A stretch of DNA of 50,014 bases from NCBI GenBank assembly GCA_945787465.1, contig CALZIZ010000027.1, positions 22,352 to 72,365 of the forward strand, written 5' to 3'. A program made the position numbers and the translations under genes. This document shows, piece after piece, positions 1 to 7,006 of this stretch (position 1 is its first letter; each line of letters opens with the position of its first letter). Under the pieces are notes generated by a model. It saw only the letters and a list, made by a program, of their open reading frames with translations. It did not search any database and was not told where the DNA came from. Source of the DNA: an uncultured Desulfuromonadales bacterium (GTDB taxonomy: Bacteria > Desulfobacterota > Desulfuromonadia > Desulfuromonadales > Trichloromonadaceae).

Positions 1-309
1 TGCATTCGCATGTTCGCCCTCGAAAAGGAGCTCAACGAGTCGACCACCCTCGAGCGCCTCAAGGCCCTGGTTGATCGCAACGTCTTTGCCCCCGAAACCG
101 CCGAGCATATCAGGGCCGCCCTTGAAGCCCTGACCTTTTTGCGCCTGCGCAACGAAATCGCCCTTGCAGACCAGGGAAAAAAACCGAGTCACTGCCTTGA
201 CCCCTACGCTCTTAGCAAAAACGAGCAGGATCTGCTCAAGGAGGCATTCCACGCGGTGAACAAGCTGCAGGAAGCGACCAAACGCCACTTCGGGCGGACG
301 CCGTTTTAG
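1..309 (+). CDS. DUF294-type nucleotidyltransferase, C-terminal end (partial)
   Basis: The reading frame is open to the left edge, so only the last 102 codons are present; the ATG at 10 is probably internal. The sequence has the helical pattern of the C-terminal domain of DUF294 signalling proteins: LRLRNEIALADQGKKPSHCL, then a Leu-rich helix with LLKEAFHAVNKLQ. Family members usually carry a cyclic-nucleotide-binding domain, CBS pair and nucleotidyltransferase domain upstream, which would lie outside the window. In those proteins this segment is a putative substrate-binding helical bundle. The exact role is not known from what is visible. The call rests on pattern recognition of about 100 residues. 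Confidence 0.7.
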   Translation, partial: CIRMFALEKELNESTTLERLKALVDRNVFAPETAEHIRAALEALTFLRLRNEIALADQGKKPSHCLDPYALSKNEQDLLKEAFHAVNKLQEATKRHFGRTPF

Positions 310-318
310 GTTAAAAAC

Positions 319-384
319 CGTGACCCGTGACGGGTGACATGTAACAGGTAAAACCACCCGTCACCCGTCACCCGTCACTCGTCA
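319..384. repeat. Period-7 repeat array forming a palindrome
   Basis: Left arm: four 7-bp units beginning GTRAC (GTGACCC, GTGACGG, GTGACAT, GTAACAG; 320-347). Right arm: CCCGTCA three times then CTCGTCA (357-384). The arms are reverse complements over about 12 bp (GTGACGGGTGAC at 327-338 with GTCACCCGTCAC at 360-371), so the element can fold into a hairpin. It fills the gap between the DUF294 gene and the MBL gene and ends 8 bp before the latter's start. Its heptad period is shared with unrelated-sequence arrays elsewhere in the window. Confidence 0.75.
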
Positions 385-392
385 CTTGCCCT

Positions 393-1223
393 ATGCGTCT
401 GACCATTCTCTGCGAAAACAGCGTCCGTGCCCAGGCCGGATTGATCGGCGAACATGGCTTTGCCTGTTTTATTGAAACAAAGCAGGGCAATTACCTCTTC
501 GATACCGGGCAGGGCCTCGGCATCCGGCGCAACGCCCGCATTCTCGACAAAAAACTCTCGGACCTGCGGGCCATCGTGCTGAGCCACGGGCACTACGACC
601 ATGCCGGCGGTCTGCCCGAGGTGCTTCATGACTGCGCCCCCATTGAGGTTTTCGCTCACCCGCAGATCTTTCGGCCACGCTACCGGGCAACCGGAAGTCT
701 CAAACGATTTATCGGCATTCCCCACCGGCGCGAATTTCTCGAGGCTCTTGGAGCACGATTCCAGCTTTCGAACCAAGCTGTTGAGATTGGCCCCGGGGTC
801 TGGCTGAGCGGGGAAATCCCTCGAAAAACTAGTTTTGAAAAAGGCGACCCGCAGATGAGCGCCCGGGCCCCCGATGGCTCCCAGATGGCCTGCGATCCCC
901 TCGAGGACGACCTTTCGCTGGTTGTCGAATCATCCAAAGGCCCGATCCTCATCCTCGGGTGCGCCCATGCCGGGCTGGTCAACATTCTGCACCATGTCAG
1001 CGAGCAGTTTGGCTTCGATTCGTTTTACGCCATCCTTGGCGGGACCCACCTCGGGTTTGCCGAAGATGCCCAGTTCGAAGCCACCCTGAAGGCCCTGGAG
1101 CAGTTCAAGGTCGAAAAACTCGGGGTCTCCCACTGCACCGGCCTTGCCCGGGCCGCCCAGCTCCACGCCCGACTGGGCGAACGTTTCTTCTTCGGCTCGG
1201 TAGGAAGCGCCCTGGAGGCCTGA
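393..1223 (+). CDS. Metallo-beta-lactamase-fold hydrolase
   Basis: A 276-residue cytoplasmic MBL-fold protein with no signal peptide. The metal-binding motif HGHYDHAGG (about residues 65-73) is intact as HxHxDH. Further ligand-like positions are seen in LGCAHAGL, GGTHLGF and VSHCTGL. Length and motif order resemble the archaeal/bacterial family annotated as 7,8-dihydropterin-6-methyl-4-(ribofuranosyl)-aminobenzene-phosphate synthase-like, but that name is a similarity label and the substrate cannot be inferred. The gene stands alone on the plus strand, 12 bp from the convergent crotonase stop. No strong Shine-Dalgarno is visible before ATG 393, which lies directly after the period-7 repeat. 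Confidence 0.85.
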   Translation: MRLTILCENSVRAQAGLIGEHGFACFIETKQGNYLFDTGQGLGIRRNARILDKKLSDLRAIVLSHGHYDHAGGLPEVLHDCAPIEVFAHPQIFRPRYRATGSLKRFIGIPHRREFLEALGARFQLSNQAVEIGPGVWLSGEIPRKTSFEKGDPQMSARAPDGSQMACDPLEDDLSLVVESSKGPILILGCAHAGLVNILHHVSEQFGFDSFYAILGGTHLGFAEDAQFEATLKALEQFKVEKLGVSHCTGLARAAQLHARLGERFFFGSVGSALEA

Positions 1224-1235
1224 ACCGCCCCTGCC

Positions 1236-2018
1236 CTATCGGTTCTCGAACTTTGGCGGCCGTTTTTCGAAAAAAGCCCTCATTCCCTCCTTCTGGTCAT
1301 GGGTGGAATAGCACAAGGCGAATAGATCCGCTTCGTAGCTTGCGGCCTTGTCGCCGGGCATCTCCATGCCATTGTTCACCGCTTCCTTGCACAGCCGTAC
1401 CGCCACCTGGCCGTTGGCGGCGATTTTACGGGCCATGCTTCTGGCCTCAGCCAGCAACTCTGCACCGGGGACCACCCGATTGGCCAGGCCGATGCGGCAG
1501 GCCTCAGCGGCATCGATCATTTCGCCGGTAAACAACATCTCCTTGGCCCTGCCCTTTCCCACCAACCGTGGCAGGCGCTGGGTGCCGGCAAACCCCGGCA
1601 TGATCCCGAGCCTGACTTCCGGTTGCCCGAACCGCGCCGTTTCGCCGGCAATCCTGATATCGCAGGCCATCGCCAGCTGACACCCGCCTCCCAGCGCAAA
1701 ACCGTTGACCGCTGCGATAACCGGCAAGGGGCACTGCTCGATAAGGTTCAGCACGCGCTGGGCCAGCAGGGCGTAGTTTCGGGCGGCCATAGGGTCTGCA
1801 TCCCGCATCACCGAGATGTCTCCTCCGGCCGAAAAGGCCTTTTCGCCCGCTCCGGCAATGATAAGAACCATGACCTGAGGGTCCTCAAGAAGCCCCTCAA
1901 CCGCAGCCTCTATTTCGAGCAGGGTCGGCGTAGAAAGGGCATTAAGGCTCTGGGGACGGTTCAAGGTAATCGTTGCGATCGGCGCCTCCACGGCCACCAG
2001 CAGGTTTTCGAATTCCAT
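1236..2018 (-). CDS. Enoyl-CoA hydratase/isomerase (crotonase) family protein
   Basis: 260 residues. The start at 2018 is chosen because AGAGGAGGAC lies just upstream; the open frame extends further to 2087 without an SD. Crotonase signatures: oxyanion-hole SAGGDI (64-68), GFALGGGCQLAMACD (107-120) and FGQPEVRLG (130-138). In classical enoyl-CoA hydratase the two catalytic glutamates lie in GGCEL and GQPE; here the first is Gln114 and only Glu134 remains. Family knowledge says such changes often go with isomerase, hydrolase or other chemistry, so the reaction is uncertain. No beta-oxidation partners lie next to it; it is divergent from the rhomboid gene. Confidence 0.88.
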   Translation of the reverse strand: MEFENLLVAVEAPIATITLNRPQSLNALSTPTLLEIEAAVEGLLEDPQVMVLIIAGAGEKAFSAGGDISVMRDADPMAARNYALLAQRVLNLIEQCPLPVIAAVNGFALGGGCQLAMACDIRIAGETARFGQPEVRLGIMPGFAGTQRLPRLVGKGRAKEMLFTGEMIDAAEACRIGLANRVVPGAELLAEARSMARKIAANGQVAVRLCKEAVNNGMEMPGDKAASYEADLFALCYSTHDQKEGMRAFFEKRPPKFENR

Positions 2019-2165
2019 CGGTCCTCCTCTAGCAGACTCCGTCTCGTCCCGAAACGAAGCGTGTCGTATTGTCCCCGGATCGACCAAAACCTCCGGACCA
2101 TTTTATCTAGCCTATTCAGCGGCCTTCCCTGTTACAATACATGGACTGCCAACAAAGAGTCTCAG

Positions 2166-3104
2166 ATGACTGATCCGACATGCATAACGGACCATCCCGA
2201 AAGCTACCGGGAGCTTTCCCCTGCAGCCCTGCCGCATCTTCAGGCCGGAGCGAGCCCCCTGCAGCCCGAGGTGGCCCGAGCCTGGGCCCTGGTCCTCGAG
2301 GCCCGGGGTATCCCCTGCCATTTAGAGCCCTGCGGGTGGGGTTACCGGCTGCTGGTTCCCATTGCCGACCAGACCCGCGGCATCGAGGAATTACGCATCT
2401 ACCAGGCCGAAAACCGCAACTGGCCACCGCCGGCCCCCCCCTCCCAGACGCTGGCCGAAAACACCCTGACCACCCTTTCGGTACTGGGTTTGCTGGCCAT
2501 CTTTCACAACCTGACCTATCTCTACCCGGCCATTGACTGGATTGCCCTTGGAAATGCCCATGCGGGAAAAATCCTCAGCGGGCAGTGGTGGCGGCTGGTC
2601 ACGGCCCTGACCCTTCACGCCGACGGCCAGCACCTGCTCGGCAACCTGCTCATCGGCGGGGTTCTTATCGTACGACTTTGTCGCCAGTTCGGCTCAGGGC
2701 TGGGCTGGTTGCTGCTTTTGCTTTCGGGGCTGTTGGGAAACTTCTGCAACGCCCTGATCCAGCCCAGCTACCACCAGGCCGTAGGCGCCTCCACGGCGGT
2801 CTTTGGAGCCTTGGGGGTGTTCGCCGGGTTGAATCTGGTGCGCGCCAGGGCCAACTGGTGGAAACCTGGGCTCTTATCCCTTGCCGCAGCATTGGCCTTG
2901 CTAGGACTGCTCGGCAGCGGGGGGGAGCGCACCGATCTTGGGGCCCACCTGTTCGGGTTCCTCGTCGGCCTGCCTTTAGGCGCAGCAGCAGCCCTTGGGC
3001 TTAAGGCGCACAGCCGGCCTCCCGCTACAACCAACGCCTTTCTGGCCGTCGCCGCGACTCTGCTGCCCCTGCTTGCCTGGATCAGTGCCCTGGGTGCAAA
3101 ATAG
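2166..3104 (+). CDS. Rhomboid family intramembrane serine protease
   Basis: 312 residues from ATG 2166; the open frame extends back to 1623 but there it overlaps the crotonase antisense. Residues 1-100 are a soluble N-terminal domain. The rest is a membrane domain with about six hydrophobic segments. The catalytic dyad is visible: Ser209 in GAST within a helix and His261 in DLGAHLFGFLVG. His156 and Asn160 in HLLGN match the usual oxyanion region. Rhomboids cleave transmembrane helices of other membrane proteins; the substrate is unknown. The SD is weak (AGAG). It ends before a bidirectional terminator at about 3273. Confidence 0.9.
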   Translation: MTDPTCITDHPESYRELSPAALPHLQAGASPLQPEVARAWALVLEARGIPCHLEPCGWGYRLLVPIADQTRGIEELRIYQAENRNWPPPAPPSQTLAENTLTTLSVLGLLAIFHNLTYLYPAIDWIALGNAHAGKILSGQWWRLVTALTLHADGQHLLGNLLIGGVLIVRLCRQFGSGLGWLLLLLSGLLGNFCNALIQPSYHQAVGASTAVFGALGVFAGLNLVRARANWWKPGLLSLAAALALLGLLGSGGERTDLGAHLFGFLVGLPLGAAAALGLKAHSRPPATTNAFLAVAATLLPLLAWISALGAK

Positions 3105-3272
3105 GACCTGAGTCAGAGAGTTCTGGCCGGCAAATAGCACAGGTCATTGACCTACCTAGGCGTTACAAAAAACTCCGCCGAACCTACGGGTGCACCTCAG
3201 ATTATTTGAAACAGCTATTCAAGCCAAACACCGACACTCTTTTCCCGCCCCGAAACCACGGGTCCGGCGAAT

Positions 3273-3305
3273 AAAAAGCCGCCCCTTACCAAGGGGCGGC
3301 TTTTT
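3273..3305. terminator. Bidirectional intrinsic terminator
   Basis: Perfect inverted repeat: five A, GCCGCCCCTT, loop acc, AAGGGGCGGC, five T. It has a U-tract on both strands. It sits between the rhomboid gene (plus) and the small hypothetical gene (minus), which converge here. Confidence 0.9.
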
Positions 3306-3378
3306 AGAAAGTTTTCTGCACCGACTACCGGGTCGGAGATTGCCACATTATAAACGACCTGACATTGGCCTTGGCCTT

Positions 3379-3747
3379 TCAGCCCGCCTCAATGACATTC
3401 CCCCGGGTCAGAACATTGAAGATATCCATCATCGAAGAGGGGATATAAGGACATTCCTTGACCCGGTCGGCTCCTTCTTTCTGGGGGCGCTGCCAGACAA
3501 TGACATTGTTGCCCCTGCGCGGCTCAATATCCAACTGACCGGGAATCATCTTTTTAAGGGAAGCCCACATCTGATCGGTGGTTACGAGTTCATATCCCCC
3601 AAACTCAAGTTTTGGATCTGCCCGGTCCAGAAATTCTTCGAGCAGTTCATAATCGATGAAATCGTTTTCTTTACGCCACCAACGGATAAATGTGTGTTCA
3701 GGCTTGCGCTCCTTCCTGACATGTTCCAAAACCTCGCTGCCTCTCAT
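3379..3747 (-). CDS. Hypothetical protein, 122 aa
   Basis: Not recognised. The protein is soluble, rich in charged and aromatic residues, with no signal peptide or membrane segment. The N-terminal half has the cluster FIRWWRKENDFIDYELLEEF; a tryptophan-containing VIVWQRP lies in the C-terminal half. Support for a real gene: an SD (AAGGGGAGA) ahead of the ATG at 3747, a good promoter upstream (3832-3859) and the shared terminator downstream. It stands alone on the minus strand. It could be a lineage-specific gene; no function is proposed. Confidence 0.65.
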   Translation of the reverse strand: MRGSEVLEHVRKERKPEHTFIRWWRKENDFIDYELLEEFLDRADPKLEFGGYELVTTDQMWASLKKMIPGQLDIEPRRGNNVIVWQRPQKEGADRVKECPYIPSSMMDIFNVLTRGNVIEAG

Positions 3748-3831
3748 GGCTCTCCCCTTTGCTCTACGAATTGGAAGTCATCAGCAATATCGTATGAATA
3801 CGGGTTGTTGTTTCTTGAACAATTCTATTAG

Positions 3832-3859
3832 AGTATAGCCAGCTTGCCTCGGTCTGCAA
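3832..3859 (-). promoter_or_regulatory. Sigma-70-like promoter for the 122-aa hypothetical gene
   Basis: Reading the minus strand: TTGCAG (3859-3854), 16-bp spacer, TATACT (3837-3832). The start codon lies about 85 bp downstream. Confidence 0.55.
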
Positions 3860-3928
3860 GCCCTTGACATTTAAGCTTCAGTCTAGAAGCGTCCGGTCCA
3901 GGAAAAAGTCCCAAGGAGGGGGTCGAAT

Positions 3929-4311
3929 CTACCCTGAACCTGCTGCGTCGAATTGCTTAGACTGCTTCTTGCCGCCAAACATCCTGTCAAAAAAACCCCA
4001 TGGACCGCTCCCTTTTCCAAACGCCGGATAGGCAGACCTTAAAACCCTATTAGATTTTTCTTTTATTGCAAGCCGATCTCTTTTTTTCGAATAATCCAAA
4101 GCGCAAAACCGGAAGAATATCGCTTTGCAGCAAAAGAGTTGCCGATAAAGTAAAAGGGCGCCCCTCTCTCATCTCCCCAAATGTCCAGCTTGATGAATGA
4201 CCTCTGAGCATTCACGGCAGGCATTGATTTTGCAAGAAGGACCCTTATTGCACTTATTGCATCAGCCTGGACCGACAAATGAAAATACTTGGGAATTGAC
4301 ATTAAGCTCAT
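3929..4311 (-). pseudogene. Possible frameshifted small ORF or remnant
   Basis: An 82-codon frame (4311 to 4063) ends just after a run of seven T at 4081-4087. Moving one base at that run joins it to a second open frame running to TAG at 3929, which reads RDRLAIKEKSNRVLRSAYPA and then GPWGFFDRMFGGKKQSKQFD. Together they would give a basic protein of about 127 residues. No SD is seen at 4311 and the family is not recognised. It may be a decayed gene, a homopolymer sequencing error, or a chance open frame. This entry covers most of the otherwise gene-free stretch 3748-4315. Confidence 0.3.
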
Positions 4312-4315
4312 CGAT

Positions 4316-5641
4316 ATGCCCGACTCGCCCGTTCAAAATCATCAGAAATTAAAACGCACCATCCTCAGGGAAGTCTACAATGACAATCTTGAGCATAGTG
4401 CAACCGAATCGCCCTCGGCAAAAGGGCACAAAAAAGCTGGAGCCAAGCCCTTGCTGCTGGCTCTAGCCCTGATACCTGCCCTGGGCCTGCTGAGCTATTT
4501 CTTTTTTCATCTTCCAGGGCACTGGAGCAGCGCCCCGGCAGCATCACTGCAGAAGGTCGCCTCCGACAATCCCCCCCTGGAGGTTGCAGCCGCGCCAACG
4601 TCCGCATCCGTTGACCATGAGAACCCAAAAGAGCTGCAGGCCAAAGACAACAAGGGCCCCGACACTGTCATCCCGCAGGATGACCCTCGGCATGAGCCCA
4701 GCATTGCTGCGGTAGCTCTTGAAGGTCCAGATCCCTTTGAAGAACCCGTCCTTGACGTTGGATTGCTTACGAGTACTGCAGAAGCAACTCCGCAACCGCT
4801 GTCAGAGGACCATGACCAAGCCGCCGCTATCGGCGAAAACCTCCCCGACCATTATCAGGCCCTGGTCGACAATTCGGACATTTCACTGGCTCATTTATTC
4901 GGCCTGAGCGTGAAGACCATCGTTATCGATGCCGGCCATGGCGGCCGGGACCCAGGGGCGACGGGGGCCGGAGGCCTAAAGGAAAAGGATGTCACCCTGG
5001 ACGTCGCACGCAGGCTGCGCAAGAGACTCGAGAAATATCCGAACTACCGCATCCTCATGACCCGGGATAAAGACGTCAAAATATCGACAAGGGATCGGGT
5101 GGCATTCGCCAACGCTCAGAAGGCCGACCTGTTTATTTCCATCCATGTCAATTCCCTGCTCAAAGGACAACTGGCCATCATCGAAACCTTTTATTTCGGC
5201 GCCCAGGCCGATGAGGAGAGCCTGCTTCTGGCCGAAGCGGAGAACCAGGGCTCGGAATATCTTATGGCCGAGTTCAAGGGGATGATCAAAAAGATCGGCG
5301 ACACCTTTAAACAGCAGGAATCCAAAGCCCTGGCCACTTTTATTCAGGACAGCCTGTACCGAAACCTGAAAAAACAGAACGACCGGCTCGCCAACCGCGG
5401 CACCAAAATGGCACCATTTATCGTTTTGCTCGGCGCCGACATGCCGAGTGTACTGGCGGAAATAACCTGCATCAGCAATCCCGGAGAGGAGAAAAAGCTC
5501 GCCACCGCCTCGTACCGGGAAACTTTTGCTCAGCATCTTGAAAGCGGAATCGTTGCCTACCTGAACCAGGCCCAAACCAGCGAAAACTTAACAAAAGGAG
5601 CACAACAAAATGGCCAAAAAGGAACTGATGGAAAAGGATGA
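4316..5641 (+). CDS. Membrane-anchored N-acetylmuramoyl-L-alanine amidase (Amidase_3)
   Basis: 441 residues from ATG 4316 (a TTG at 4289 is an alternative; neither has a clear SD). Layout: short cytoplasmic tail, one transmembrane helix (about 45-64), a low-complexity Pro/Ala/Glu spacer, then an Amidase_3 domain from about residue 200. Zinc and catalytic residues are all present: His208 (DAGHGG), Glu223 (LKEKD), His277 (SIHVNS), Glu382 (LAEITCISNP). The enzyme cleaves the lactyl-Ala bond between glycan and stem peptide in the periplasm. An insertion with MIKKIGDTFKQQESKALA resembles the helical element that controls AmiA/B-type enzymes; this is inference. The stop overlaps the following actin gene by 32 bp, so the two are probably co-translated. 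Confidence 0.9.
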   Translation: MPDSPVQNHQKLKRTILREVYNDNLEHSATESPSAKGHKKAGAKPLLLALALIPALGLLSYFFFHLPGHWSSAPAASLQKVASDNPPLEVAAAPTSASVDHENPKELQAKDNKGPDTVIPQDDPRHEPSIAAVALEGPDPFEEPVLDVGLLTSTAEATPQPLSEDHDQAAAIGENLPDHYQALVDNSDISLAHLFGLSVKTIVIDAGHGGRDPGATGAGGLKEKDVTLDVARRLRKRLEKYPNYRILMTRDKDVKISTRDRVAFANAQKADLFISIHVNSLLKGQLAIIETFYFGAQADEESLLLAEAENQGSEYLMAEFKGMIKKIGDTFKQQESKALATFIQDSLYRNLKKQNDRLANRGTKMAPFIVLLGADMPSVLAEITCISNPGEEKKLATASYRETFAQHLESGIVAYLNQAQTSENLTKGAQQNGQKGTDGKG

Positions 5642-6638
5642 AGTTGTAGCTATAGGCATCGACCTGGGGACCTCCCGGTCAGCCGTCTCGATGAGTACCG
5701 GGCAACGCAAGTGGGTGGAAAGCTACGTCGGCTGGCCCAAGGACTTTGTCGCCAGAAAATTGCTGGGCCAGCGGGTGCTGTTCGGCGAGAAGGCCCTGGA
5801 GCACCGTCTGTCCCTGAATCTCTGCCGCCCCCTGGAGAGCGGCGTCATCAAAGAATCCGCCGAAAAGGACGGGGAATCTGCAATGGAGCTTATCGGTCAC
5901 TTGATCGGCCTGGCAGGAGCAACCAACGGACAGAAGATTCATGCCGCCGTTGGCGTCCCCGCAGAAGCTCTTAAGGTCAACAAGAGCGCCATCAAACAGG
6001 CGGTCTCCAAGTTCGCCGACAAACTGATTGTGGTCTCTGAACCGTTTTCCGTCGCCTACAGCCTCAATGCCCTGGACAACGCCATGGTTATCGATATCGG
6101 CGCCGGCACTGTCGATTTCTGCATCATGCACGGGACCATGCCCAGAGAGGAAGACCAGAGAACGCTCTTTACGGCGGGAGATTTTGTGGACAAGCAGCTC
6201 TTCACCCTGCTCTCCGAAAAATACCCCGAGGCCGATTTCACCATGAACATGATTCGCCGCTACAAGGAGCAGTACAGCTTCGTCGGCGATAGCCGCAAAA
6301 AAGTCGAGATCGAGATCCCGGTGCGGGGCAAAATGGTGACCCACGATATTGCCAAGGAGATGCGCAAGGCCTGCGAGAGCATCATGGCCCCCATTGCCGA
6401 GACGGCCATGGACCTGATTGCCAACTTCGACCCTGAATTCCAGGAGAAGGTGCGAAACAATATCATTCTCGCCGGCGGGGGAAGCCAGATCGCAGGGATC
6501 GCCGAATATCTCACCGAGGCCTTGGCGGATTGGGCTCCATGCAATTTCGTCTGCGTAGAAAATGCCCTTTATTCAGGAGCCGATGGGGCCATGGCTCTGG
6601 CCCAGGACATGCCGGAGGAGTATTGGGAGGCGATTTAA
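5610..6638 (+). CDS. MamK-like bacterial actin (MreB/MamK superfamily)
   Basis: 342 residues; start fixed by AAAAGGAGCAC ahead of ATG 5610. Actin-fold ATPase motifs: phosphate-1 GIDLGTS (16-22), phosphate-2 IDIGAGTVD, adenosine motif LAGGGSQI. Beyond the generic fold it shows stretches I associate with magnetosome filament protein MamK: VGWPKDFVARKLLG, VSEPF, EEDQRTLFTAGDFVD, KEQYSFVG, ACESIM and a C-terminal LAQDMPEEYWEAI. MamK polymerises into filaments that position magnetosomes, but no other mam gene is present here. The overlapping partner is a membrane-anchored peptidoglycan amidase, so a cell-wall or division role is plausible (inference). A strong terminator follows. Confidence 0.82.
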   Translation: MAKKELMEKDEVVAIGIDLGTSRSAVSMSTGQRKWVESYVGWPKDFVARKLLGQRVLFGEKALEHRLSLNLCRPLESGVIKESAEKDGESAMELIGHLIGLAGATNGQKIHAAVGVPAEALKVNKSAIKQAVSKFADKLIVVSEPFSVAYSLNALDNAMVIDIGAGTVDFCIMHGTMPREEDQRTLFTAGDFVDKQLFTLLSEKYPEADFTMNMIRRYKEQYSFVGDSRKKVEIEIPVRGKMVTHDIAKEMRKACESIMAPIAETAMDLIANFDPEFQEKVRNNIILAGGGSQIAGIAEYLTEALADWAPCNFVCVENALYSGADGAMALAQDMPEEYWEAI

Positions 6639-6688
6639 CAGATCAGGAAACTGAGGCCAGGATTGACCTGACCGGTTTGTAACCAGAG

Positions 6689-6723
6689 GAGAAACGGCGG
6701 ACTTCTCCGCCGTTTCTTTTTTT
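6689..6723 (+). terminator. Intrinsic terminator after the MamK-like gene
   Basis: GAAACGGCGGA, short loop, TCCGCCGTTTC followed by seven T on the plus strand. It closes the amidase/actin operon. Confidence 0.9.
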
Positions 6724-6791
6724 AGGAACCCCAGCATAGCGGGGAAAGCAAAAAGGGGCTGCGCCTGATGGCACACCCCCTGAATTTTGAC

Positions 6792-6868
<77 letters not shown>

Positions 6869-7006
6869 GTAGGAAGGGATATATACTCCATCTGATAGCC
6901 GATGCCTTGCCGGCTGAATGCTCCTGCTGCTATACTCGCGAGGCTGACTCCGGCGATTAATACGGGCCCAACCATGCCCCCCCACCCAGAGAAAACAGGT
7001 CATTCC

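Noticed and set aside
5610-6638. Magnetosome gene island
   Set aside because: Only the actin resembles a Mam protein; no mamA, B, E, M, O, P or Q genes lie in the window.
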